From contig JAJYVS010000008.1 of the NCBI GenBank assembly GCA_021791895.1, forward strand, positions 17,973 through 81,972: 64,000 bases of DNA, written 5' to 3'. Position numbers and translations under genes: made by a program. Below the pieces are notes generated by a model that was given only the letters and a program-made list of their open reading frames with translations, made no database searches and was not told the DNA's origin. The number at the start of each line of letters is the position of its first letter. The stretch's first letter is position 1. Origin of the DNA: Actinomycetes bacterium. GTDB taxonomy: Bacteria; Actinomycetota; Acidimicrobiia; Acidimicrobiales; RAAP-2. Below are positions 11,290-19,166 of the stretch, piece by piece.

Positions 11290-12122
11290 CAGGCGGCTTC
11301 GGAGATCGCGGCCATGACGTCTCGGACCCGCACCGTCCCGGCGACATCGTGGACCCGCAACACTCGTGCTCCTCGCGCCATCCCGAGCGCACAGGCGGCC
11401 AGCGACGCCTCACGGCGCTCATCGATATCGAGATCGAGGGTCCGGCCGAGAAACGTCTTGTTCGAGGCGGAGAGCAAGAGGGGGTGGCCGAGCGCGGCCA
11501 GTGATTCGGAACGGCGCAGGAGCTCGAGGGACTGCAGGGCCGTCTTGCCGAGGTCGAATCCGGCGTCGACGACGATCCGGGCCGGCTCGATGCCCGCAGC
11601 GCGCGCCCGCGCCGCCCGGTCCTCGAGGAAGGCCGACACCTCGGCCACCACGTCACCGTAGGTCGGCTCGGGATCCGGGACCCGGGGGGCCACGCGGATG
11701 TGGGTGGCGACCACGCTCGCGCCGGCCGCCGCCGCCACCTCGAGATAGGCCGGGTCGCCGAAGCCACTGATGTCGTTGCCGAGCACCGCGCCGGCGTCAT
11801 AGGCGGCCTTGGCCACCGACGCCCGCCAGGTGTCGACGGAGACCGGGACGTCGAACCGCTCCACCAGGCCGGCGATCGGCTCGACGACTCGGTCGAGCTC
11901 CTCGGCCTCGGTGACTTCGGGCCCTGGACCCGCCTTCACCCCGCCGACGTCGAGGATGTCCGCGCCCTCGGCCACCAGCTGCTCGGCCCGTCGCCAGAAG
12001 GCGTCGAGCTCGAAGGTCAGCCCGTGGTCATAGAACGAGTCGGGCGTGCGGTTCAAAATCGCCATCACGAGGGCGCGGTGGGTCAGGTCGTAGGACCGGT
12101 TCCCGAGCGCCAGCTTTGGCAT
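11289..12122 (-). CDS. folP: Dihydropteroate synthase
   Basis: VMAILNRTPDSFYDHG, GADILDVGGVKAGPG, VSVDTWRASVAKAAYDAGA, VVDAGFDLGKT; C-terminal RVHDVAGTVRVRDVM. Confidence 0.93.
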   Translation of the reverse strand: MPKLALGNRSYDLTHRALVMAILNRTPDSFYDHGLTFELDAFWRRAEQLVAEGADILDVGGVKAGPGPEVTEAEELDRVVEPIAGLVERFDVPVSVDTWRASVAKAAYDAGAVLGNDISGFGDPAYLEVAAAAGASVVATHIRVAPRVPDPEPTYGDVVAEVSAFLEDRAARARAAGIEPARIVVDAGFDLGKTALQSLELLRRSESLAALGHPLLLSASNKTFLGRTLDLDIDERREASLAACALGMARGARVLRVHDVAGTVRVRDVMAAISEAA

Positions 12123-12826
12123 CAGAAGAGTCGGGCCGACAACGCCTTGCGGTAGTGCAGGGTCCTCGGGTCTGCCGGGCCCATCGCCTCTAAGAGGTCG
12201 AGAAACTCCTGGCGGGCCTGTTCATCGTCGCGCACCCGCTCGAGCAGGGCGTCGAGCAGTGTGGTGGCGTCATCGGCGACGTTCACGTCCCGCTCGCTCA
12301 GGCGGGCCCGGGCGGCGAGGCTCCGGGTCTCGGCCGACTCGGGGATCCGGGCCAGAAGTCCGAGCGCCTCCTCGGACTCACCTCGGTCCACCAAGAGGCT
12401 GGCCAGTGCGAGCACCGCGCCCGGATGGTCGTGCTCGACCTCCAGGGCCTCGCGAAGGGACGCTTCATCCCCCTTGGCCACGAGGAGGTCGGCCTCGCTC
12501 GGCGCCGGGGCCAGGCGGGCCACGAACTGGGCCACCTGGGCCTCGGGAAGGGCCCCGACGAACCCGTCGACGACCTTGGCGTCGGCCAACGCGTAGACGG
12601 CCGGGATCGACTGGACCTGGAAGGTGGCCGACACCCTGGGGTTCTCGTCCACGTTGACCTTGGCGAGCTCGACGGCGCCACCGGTCGCGTCGACCACTCG
12701 CTCGAGGATGGGGCCGAGCGTCCGGCACGGACCGCACCAAGGTGCCCACAGGTCCACGACCACCGGCACCTGCCTGGAGCGTTCGACGACGGCGGCTTCG
12801 AACGTGTCGTCGGTCACCTCGATCAT
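12122..12826 (-). CDS. Thioredoxin / YbbN-CnoX-like co-chaperone (thioredoxin + TPR-like tail)
   Basis: MIEVTDDTFEAAVVERSRQVPVVVDLWAPWCGPCRTLGPILERV, followed by tetratricopeptide-like helices. Confidence 0.92.
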   Translation of the reverse strand: MIEVTDDTFEAAVVERSRQVPVVVDLWAPWCGPCRTLGPILERVVDATGGAVELAKVNVDENPRVSATFQVQSIPAVYALADAKVVDGFVGALPEAQVAQFVARLAPAPSEADLLVAKGDEASLREALEVEHDHPGAVLALASLLVDRGESEEALGLLARIPESAETRSLAARARLSERDVNVADDATTLLDALLERVRDDEQARQEFLDLLEAMGPADPRTLHYRKALSARLF

Positions 12827-12911
12827 GACCCGGGACCCTACCTGGTGGAACGGCCGGGTCGACCGCCTTCGCCAGGACCTGGTCGCAGAGGACCCACTAT
12901 CGTCTCTCACC

Positions 12912-13946
12912 GTGGCGGTCCGAGGTATCGACGAGGAAAATGTCTCCCGCTGGTTCCAGGCAAACGTGAAGGACGCGGTCCTTCCGCTCGACTTCCAGCT
13001 CATCGCCGGCGGGCGCTCCAACCTGACCTTCAAGGTCGAGGACGCGGCCGGCCACCGCTGGGCGCTGCGACGCCCCCCGGTCAGCCACGTCTTGCCGACT
13101 GCGCACGACATGGGCCGGGAGCACCGGATCATCAGCGCGCTCGGCCCTGCCGGGGTGCCGGTGGCGACGGCGATCGGGCTGTGCGCCGACGAGGCCGTCA
13201 ACCAGGCTCCCTTCTACGTCATGGAGTTCGTGGACGGCCACATCCTGCGCAGCGCCGAGCAGGTCGTGGCCGCGTTCGATCCCGACGAGCGCTTCGCCAT
13301 CGGCATCAACCTGGCCGAGACGCTGGCCTCGCTGCACCGGATCGATCCCGACCAGGTCGGGCTGGGCGATCTGGCCCGCAGGGAGGGGTACATCGAACGG
13401 CAGATCCGGCGCTGGAGCGAGCAGTTCCGCAACGGCATCGTGGGCGGCGACGACTACGACGGGCTGGTGGAGCGGGTCGGCGGAGAGCTGGCGGCGCGGA
13501 TCCCCGAGCAGCACGGGGTCGGGATCGTCCACGGCGACTACCGGCTCGACAACACCGTCTTCAACGATGAGGCGAAGGTGCAGGCCATCTTGGACTGGGA
13601 GCTGTGCACGCTCGGCGATCCGATGGCCGACCTCGGCTTGCTCATGGTCTATTGGAACGACCGCAGCGACGAAGGCAGTGCCGTGGGGGGGTCCGCCACC
13701 ATGGCGCCGGGCATGGCCAAACGGCACGACATCGTCGAGCACTACGTCAAGGAGTCAGGACGCGACGTCGCCGCGCTCCCCTTCTTCACCGCCTTCGGCT
13801 ACTGGAAACTGGCCTGCATCATGCAGGGCGTCTACGCCCGCTACCTGGGCGGGGCGGGCGGCGGGGACACCGGCGGCTTCGACGGTTACCCCGAGACGGT
13901 CCGCCGCCTGGCCGCGACGGCGGCCGAGAATCTCGCCGCGTGGTGA
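12912..13946 (+). CDS. Phosphotransferase family protein (APH/ACAD10-like)
   Basis: LIAGGRSNLTFKVEDAAGHRWALRRPP, GIVHGDYRLDNTVF, AILDWELCTLGDPMADLGLLMVYW. Confidence 0.92.
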   Translation: MAVRGIDEENVSRWFQANVKDAVLPLDFQLIAGGRSNLTFKVEDAAGHRWALRRPPVSHVLPTAHDMGREHRIISALGPAGVPVATAIGLCADEAVNQAPFYVMEFVDGHILRSAEQVVAAFDPDERFAIGINLAETLASLHRIDPDQVGLGDLARREGYIERQIRRWSEQFRNGIVGGDDYDGLVERVGGELAARIPEQHGVGIVHGDYRLDNTVFNDEAKVQAILDWELCTLGDPMADLGLLMVYWNDRSDEGSAVGGSATMAPGMAKRHDIVEHYVKESGRDVAALPFFTAFGYWKLACIMQGVYARYLGGAGGGDTGGFDGYPETVRRLAATAAENLAAW

Positions 13947-13962
13947 TGGCGCAGCGGGTCCG

Positions 13963-14847
13963 ATGAGCCCGGAGGAACGGACCCTCTACCGGCTGCACAG
14001 CGAGCGCAGGCTCGAGCGGCCAGTGCTGATCGTCGGGTTGGAGGGTTGGGTCGATGCCGGCCTCGGTGCCGCCACCGCCGTCGCCACCATGGTCGCAGCC
14101 AGCGACAGTGACCTCATTGCCACCTTCGACAGCGACCACTTCTTGGACCAGCGGGCGCGCCGGCCGGTCGTCCACCTGCTCGACGGGGTCAACACCGAGA
14201 TGACCTGGCCACAAACCCAACTGCGGGCCGCCGAGGACGCCGCCGGCCGGGACGTCTTGTACCTGGTCGGCCCGGAGCCCGACTTCCACTGGCGGGGGTT
14301 CGTCGACGCGTCGGTCCAGCTGGCCAAGCACTTCGAGGTTCGCCTGGTCGTCGCCCTGGGCGCCTTCCCGGCTCCCGCCCCCCACACGAGACCGGTCCGC
14401 CTGGTGGCGACGGCGCCTCCCACCTCCTCCGAACTGATCGACCGGGTGGGTCGGACTCGAGGGGAACTCGAGGTCCCGGCCGGCGTGAGCTCGGCCCTCG
14501 AGATCGGTTTCGCCGAGTCCGCCATCGACATGGTCACCATCTGGGCCCGGGTTCCGCACTACGTCGCCGCGATGGCCTTTCCCGAGGCGTCGGCGGCACT
14601 GATCGACGGGGTGGCCAAGGTGGCCGGGCTCAGCTACGACGCCTCGGAACTGCGTCGGGCGGCCGACGCCTCACGCCGCCAGGTTGACGAGGTGATCGCA
14701 TCGAGTCGCGAACACGTCGAGATGGTGCGCAAGCTCGAGCACGCCGTCGACGCGTCGGAGGGCAACCCGCTCGGGATCGAGACGCTCCCCTCAGGCGATG
14801 AGCTGGCAGCGGAGCTCGAGAAGTTCCTCCGAGACGAGGAGCGTTGA
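13963..14847 (+). CDS. PAC2 family protein
   Basis: RPVLIVGLEGWVDAGLGAATAVATM..FDSDHFLDQRARRPVVHLLDGV..PVRLVATAPP. Confidence 0.88.
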   Translation: MSPEERTLYRLHSERRLERPVLIVGLEGWVDAGLGAATAVATMVAASDSDLIATFDSDHFLDQRARRPVVHLLDGVNTEMTWPQTQLRAAEDAAGRDVLYLVGPEPDFHWRGFVDASVQLAKHFEVRLVVALGAFPAPAPHTRPVRLVATAPPTSSELIDRVGRTRGELEVPAGVSSALEIGFAESAIDMVTIWARVPHYVAAMAFPEASAALIDGVAKVAGLSYDASELRRAADASRRQVDEVIASSREHVEMVRKLEHAVDASEGNPLGIETLPSGDELAAELEKFLRDEER

Positions 14848-14889
14848 GAACCTGGCGGCGCCCGGCGCCGGCCGTGAGAGGGGAAATCC

Positions 14890-15897
14890 ATGAAGATTGA
14901 CGGCGGCATCGGCTTCAGCCCGAGCGGGGTCGGCCAGGCGGCGAGAGAGGTTGAGGAGCTGGGTTACGACGGCGCGTGGAGCGCCGAGACCGGCCACGAC
15001 CCCTTCTTGCCCCTCGCTATCGCGGCCGAGGCGACCGAGCACCTCGAGCTCGGCACCGCGATCGCGGTTGCGTTCGCTCGGAACCCGATGAACCTGGCGA
15101 TGATGGCCAACGACCTCCAGCTCATCTCGAAAGGTCGCTTCATCTTGGGTCTCGGCTCCCAGATCAAGCCGCACATCACCAAGCGCTTCTCCATGGAGTG
15201 GTCGCACCCGGCCGCCCGCATGCGCGAGATGCTGCTCGCCATCCGGGCCATCTGGGACTGCTGGGAGCACGGCACCAAGCTCGACTTCCGGGGCGACTTC
15301 TACACCCACACCCTGATGACGCCGTTCTTCAACCCCGGCCCCAACCCCCACGGACGCCCCAGGATCATCCTGGCCGCGGTGGGCGAACGCATGACCGAGG
15401 TGGCCGGCGAGGCCGGGGACGGCATGATCGTGCACGGGTTCACCACCTACCGGTACCTGCGCGAGGTGACCATCCCGGCGCTCGAACGGGGGGCGGCCAA
15501 GGCCGGCAAGACCCGGTCCGATTTGACCGTGGCCTACCCGGGGTTCGTGGTCACCGGCCACGGGGAGCAGCTCGAGCAGGCCAAGACGGCCACCAAGCGC
15601 CAGATCGCCTTCTACGGGTCGACCCCCGCGTACCGGGGGGTCCTCGAACTCCACGGCTGGGGTGAGCTCGGCGATCAGCTCAACGTGATGTCCAAGCGGG
15701 GCGAGTGGGAGGCGATGGGCGAGCTCATCACCGACGAGATGCTCGACGCCTTCGCCGTGGTCGGCCCCATGGACGAGGTTCCGGCCAAGGTCGGCGAGCG
15801 CTTCGGCGACCTGGTCGACCGGTTCAGCTTCTACGCCCCCTACCGGATGGAGGCCGAGCACCTGGGCCAGGTGCTGGCGGCGTTCAAGAAGATCTAG
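14890..15897 (+). CDS. LLM-class F420-dependent oxidoreductase
   Basis: Luciferase-like fold motifs: DGAWSAETGHDPFLPLAIAAEATEHLELGTAIAVAFARNPMNLAMMANDLQLISKGRFILGLGSQIKPHI. Confidence 0.93.
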   Translation: MKIDGGIGFSPSGVGQAAREVEELGYDGAWSAETGHDPFLPLAIAAEATEHLELGTAIAVAFARNPMNLAMMANDLQLISKGRFILGLGSQIKPHITKRFSMEWSHPAARMREMLLAIRAIWDCWEHGTKLDFRGDFYTHTLMTPFFNPGPNPHGRPRIILAAVGERMTEVAGEAGDGMIVHGFTTYRYLREVTIPALERGAAKAGKTRSDLTVAYPGFVVTGHGEQLEQAKTATKRQIAFYGSTPAYRGVLELHGWGELGDQLNVMSKRGEWEAMGELITDEMLDAFAVVGPMDEVPAKVGERFGDLVDRFSFYAPYRMEAEHLGQVLAAFKKI

Positions 15898-16039
15898 GAA
15901 CGCGGCCTTCGCCCCAGCGGCCCTGACCAGGGCTGCGCGCTCGCGTACCTGCCGCGTCGATGCGGGGTCGAACCCACCTTGCCAAGAGGTGGCCGAGGCC
16001 GCAGCGCAGGTTGTCGCGCGCCCGTCCCCCCACTTTCTT

Positions 16040-16112
16040 TAGGAATCCACTACACGTTATGGTTCCACTGCACGTAGAGTAGAGAACCGTAGAACTACGT
16101 AGGTCGTAGAGG
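16040..16112 (+). promoter_or_regulatory. Candidate promoter/operator region of the diiron operon
   Basis: Locally AT-rich. Near-direct repeat TCCACTACACGT (16046) / TCCACTGCACGT (16064), palindrome CTACGTAG (16095-16102), several GTAG elements. Lies just upstream of the 16151 start. Confidence 0.5.
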
Positions 16113-16150
16113 CAACGGCGTCGGGGGCACCCCCAGGGAAGGAGCAGACC

Positions 16151-17296
16151 ATGGCTTCTCAGACAGCTCAGGACCTCGGCGTGCAGACACCGGCGCCCGA
16201 AGGGGGGACCCCTTCGATGACGTGGAACGGCCACACCCTCCCGGCGATTGGCCCCTCGGGCGCGCCGCTCGACTGGGCCTGGCTCCGGGGAACGAGGAGC
16301 GAGTGGGGCGTACGAGCCAAGCCGAGCTCGAAGGGCCTCACCATGGCCGACATCGCCGTGGGCACCTACGGTGCGGTCCCCGACCACCCGCCCCGCCGGA
16401 CCATGGCGCCACGGGGGGCCGACATCGACGCCGATGTCCCCGACATGGGCTACCTGGTCAACGACAAGTCCCACGTGTGGGCGGAGAACGTCTACGAGCT
16501 CTACGAGGAGGCGGTTGCCCGCCAGTGGTCGGCGACGAGAGACATTCCCTGGGGTGAGGTCGCCCCGCTCCCCGAGGAGCTCGAACGCGCGGTGTGCCAG
16601 ATCTGCACCCTGCTCTCCGAGGTCGAGATGATCGCCACCGACCTGCCGGCCAAGTGGCTGTGGAGGATCAACCACGACCTGCTCGAGGCGAAGATGTTCC
16701 TCGCCACCCAGGTGATGGACGAGGCGCGGCACACCGAGGTGTTCCGGAAGCGGGCGCTCGTCAACGGCGGAGGGCTGCTCCACTCCCGCAAGGGGACCGA
16801 GGAGTTGCTCCGCACCATCTTGCAGGCCCGGACCTTCGCCCAAGCGTCGGCGCTCATGCACCTGCTGGGCGAGGGGTTCGTCCTCGACCTGTTCCGCCAG
16901 GGCGAGCTCATCGCCCCCACCGAGGTCGAGAAGCGCATCTTCCGCCTCACCATGCAAGACGAGGCCCGTCACGTCGCCTACGGCACCCTGCACCTGCGCT
17001 ACGCCATCGAGCACGACCCGGACCTGGCCGAGGAGATCCACGAGGCGCTCGATCACGGCGAGCAGATGCTGGTCGCCTTCGGAACTCAGACCGACACCAC
17101 CGAGGCGCTGGCGGTCCTGTTGGCCGGTGGCGTGGACAAGGTCGAGGAGGTGGGGTTCCCGATGCTCGCCCAACTCCAGGCCAAAGTGCTCACGTCCTAT
17201 CTCGCCCGTTGCGAGCGGGCCGGGCTCAATCGGGTCCAACGAACCAAGCTGCCCGTCGAAGAGCTCGGCATCGACCGTGACGTCCGGGTCGCCTGA
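16151..17296 (+). CDS. Ferritin-like diiron oxygenase (R2-like)
   Basis: Paired metal-ligand motifs: EVEMIATDL..EAKMFLATQVMDEARHTEVFRKRAL and EVEKRIFRLTMQDEARHVAYG. Confidence 0.82.
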   Translation: MASQTAQDLGVQTPAPEGGTPSMTWNGHTLPAIGPSGAPLDWAWLRGTRSEWGVRAKPSSKGLTMADIAVGTYGAVPDHPPRRTMAPRGADIDADVPDMGYLVNDKSHVWAENVYELYEEAVARQWSATRDIPWGEVAPLPEELERAVCQICTLLSEVEMIATDLPAKWLWRINHDLLEAKMFLATQVMDEARHTEVFRKRALVNGGGLLHSRKGTEELLRTILQARTFAQASALMHLLGEGFVLDLFRQGELIAPTEVEKRIFRLTMQDEARHVAYGTLHLRYAIEHDPDLAEEIHEALDHGEQMLVAFGTQTDTTEALAVLLAGGVDKVEEVGFPMLAQLQAKVLTSYLARCERAGLNRVQRTKLPVEELGIDRDVRVA

Positions 17297-17309
17297 GGGA
17301 GGGACGCAC

Positions 17310-17768
17310 ATGACGGTCACCACGCGACACCTGCCGGTCGACAGCACGGCCTTCTTCGAAGCGCTGGCCGAGCGCATGAACGCCGACCCCGAGCGCTACC
17401 GCCCACTCGGCTTCTGTGACCTCGACCTGGGCGTGGTCATCCACCGGCCCTCCTCCGAGGACTTCCGAGCCCTGGTGCGCTTCGCCGACTACGGCTGCCT
17501 GGGGGTCGAGGCCTTCCCTGAAGGCGCCGAGGACCGCGCCAGCTGCTGGCTGGAGGGCGACCTCGGCACCTGGGAGGAGATGGTGGCCGACATCCGGGCC
17601 AACGGCCGAGCCACCGCGCGCCGGACGCTGGCCTCGCTGGTGCTCCTCGGCGACCGCATCGGCCTCCGAGGCGACGACTCAATGGGGGTGGACCGGTTCT
17701 TCCGGTACGCCGCCACCGTCCAGCAGTTCATCGACGGCGCGGCCGATTCGGTATCGGTCCCGGCCTGA
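17310..17768 (+). CDS. SCP2 sterol-carrier-like protein
   Basis: SWLEGDLGTWEEMVADIRANG..LASLVLLGDRIGLRGDDSMGVDRFFRYAATVQQFIDGAAD, SCP2-like pattern. Confidence 0.6.
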   Translation: MTVTTRHLPVDSTAFFEALAERMNADPERYRPLGFCDLDLGVVIHRPSSEDFRALVRFADYGCLGVEAFPEGAEDRASCWLEGDLGTWEEMVADIRANGRATARRTLASLVLLGDRIGLRGDDSMGVDRFFRYAATVQQFIDGAADSVSVPA

Positions 17769-17774
17769 ACGGAG

Positions 17775-17999
17775 ATGACCATGAGCGAAGAGATGCCGAC
17801 CTGCCCGTCGTGCGGGCAACCCATGCGGCGAGTGCTGGACCTCTCCTACGGCTACTGGGAGTGGCAGGACGGGGGATACGTCCAACGCTTCACCGGAACC
17901 GGGGTGCGAGTGCCCCCCTTTGCCTGCGGTGAGTGCCTGAGGGGCTTCGACGGCCTGCACCCGCAGGACCCGGCCAGCTGGTCCCGGGTCGTGGCCTGA
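17775..17999 (+). CDS. Small zinc-ribbon-like protein
   Basis: CPSCGQPMRR..FACGECLRGF, two CxxC knuckles in a 74-aa protein within an apparent operon. Confidence 0.65.
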   Translation: MTMSEEMPTCPSCGQPMRRVLDLSYGYWEWQDGGYVQRFTGTGVRVPPFACGECLRGFDGLHPQDPASWSRVVA

Positions 18000-18009
18000 G
18001 GAGGTCGCC

Positions 18010-18414
18010 ATGGCGCTCCGAGTCAACAGCGACGATTGCATCGGCTGCGGCGCCTGCGAGTTCGCCTGCCCCCCCGGTGCCCTGACGAAGACCGCGACCT
18101 TCCTCGGGATCTTCGTGATCGACCCCTACACCTGCGACGACTGCCAGCGCTGCCAACAGGTCTGCCCGGTCGATGCCATCGTCGTCGACACCGACTGGCC
18201 GGAGTGCCACGGCCGTGGCTGTCCGCTCCGGTCGAGCCGGTTGAGCGGTTACGAGTGCGCCGTCTGGGCACACCGCTGTCCGAGCTGTGGGGACACCCTG
18301 TGGCGCCGATCCGAGGACGAGAACTGGGCCTGCCCCACCTGCGACCTCGGGATGCGCGTCATGTGCCCCAAGATCCACCACCTCGAACGAGCGGAGAGTC
18401 TCACCACGAACTGA
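18010..18414 (+). CDS. 2[4Fe-4S] ferredoxin with C-terminal Cys-rich (zinc-ribbon-like) extension
   Basis: CIGCGACEFACPPGA and CDDCQRCQQVCPVDA, then CPSCGDTLWRRSEDENWACPTCDLGMRVMCP. Confidence 0.9.
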   Translation: MALRVNSDDCIGCGACEFACPPGALTKTATFLGIFVIDPYTCDDCQRCQQVCPVDAIVVDTDWPECHGRGCPLRSSRLSGYECAVWAHRCPSCGDTLWRRSEDENWACPTCDLGMRVMCPKIHHLERAESLTTN

Positions 18415-18466
18415 GTTCGACCTAGGTCGAGGGGCCACGCCCCCAGGCCCCGAGAACCCGGCATCG

Positions 18467-18507
18467 CGAGACCCGGCCATGGCTCCCCGCGCCGTGGCCG
18501 GGTCTCG
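18467..18507. terminator. Strong hairpin between convergent genes, candidate bidirectional terminator
   Basis: CGAGACCCGGCCATGG - CTCCCCGCG - CCGTGGCCGGGTCTCG; 15 of 16 stem positions are Watson-Crick. Lies between the ferredoxin stop (18414) and the peptidase stop (18527). Confidence 0.7.
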
Positions 18508-18526
18508 TCGCTGGGGTGCGGGCGGG

Positions 18527-19156
18527 TTAGTGGCCGACCGTGGTCTCGGCGTCGAGCCCCAGGGCGTACCCCTCGAGGAAGGTCGAGGCGTCCTTCTGGC
18601 GTGGGTGGCGGTCGGCGATCGCGTAGAAGCGGGGCGAATGGTCGGGGTGAACAAGGTGGGCCAGCTCGTGCACCAAGACGGCGTCGAGCACCCAGCTCGG
18701 GACCCCCTTCAGCCGGTGCGAGAGCCGGATCTCGCCCGAGTCGGCAGTACAGGACGCCCAGCGCTTGTGCTGGTTGGTCACCCAACGGACCGAGACCGGG
18801 ACCACACCGGGCACGTACCGACCGGCCAGCTCGACGGCCCGACGTTGGAGCGCCTCGTCCGACGCGGCCGCCGCCGGGCGGCGGGCCATGACCCGCGCCA
18901 CGAGCCAGTCGACCATCTCCTGACGCTCAGCGCCCCGCAGGTGACCCGGGAGGAGCACGACGATGCGGCCCTCGCCCCAGTAGGCCGTCGCGCTCTTGCG
19001 GCGGCGCTTGGAGGTGCGGACCTCGACGTCGGGGGGCCCGGTCTTCCCCATGGTCCTTCTCGGGGGGACGCCGGCGGCCTCCTTGGCCGTCGGATGCTCC
19101 GCCACCTCGCCGGGACGACCGTCGGCGTCGAAGAGCGCCTGTTGGAGGACCTCCAT
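18527..19156 (-). CDS. YgjP-like (DUF45) metallopeptidase domain protein
   Basis: RWASCTADSGEIRLSHRLKGVPSWVLDAVLVHELAHLVHPDHSPRFYAI (HELAH..H). Confidence 0.9.
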   Translation of the reverse strand: MEVLQQALFDADGRPGEVAEHPTAKEAAGVPPRRTMGKTGPPDVEVRTSKRRRKSATAYWGEGRIVVLLPGHLRGAERQEMVDWLVARVMARRPAAAASDEALQRRAVELAGRYVPGVVPVSVRWVTNQHKRWASCTADSGEIRLSHRLKGVPSWVLDAVLVHELAHLVHPDHSPRFYAIADRHPRQKDASTFLEGYALGLDAETTVGH

Positions 19157-19166
19157 CGAGCCCTAT

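Noticed and set aside
15940-16010. tRNA-like T-arm sequence (reverse strand GGTGGGTTCGACCCCGCA)
   Set aside because: No acceptor, D or anticodon arms could be assembled around it.
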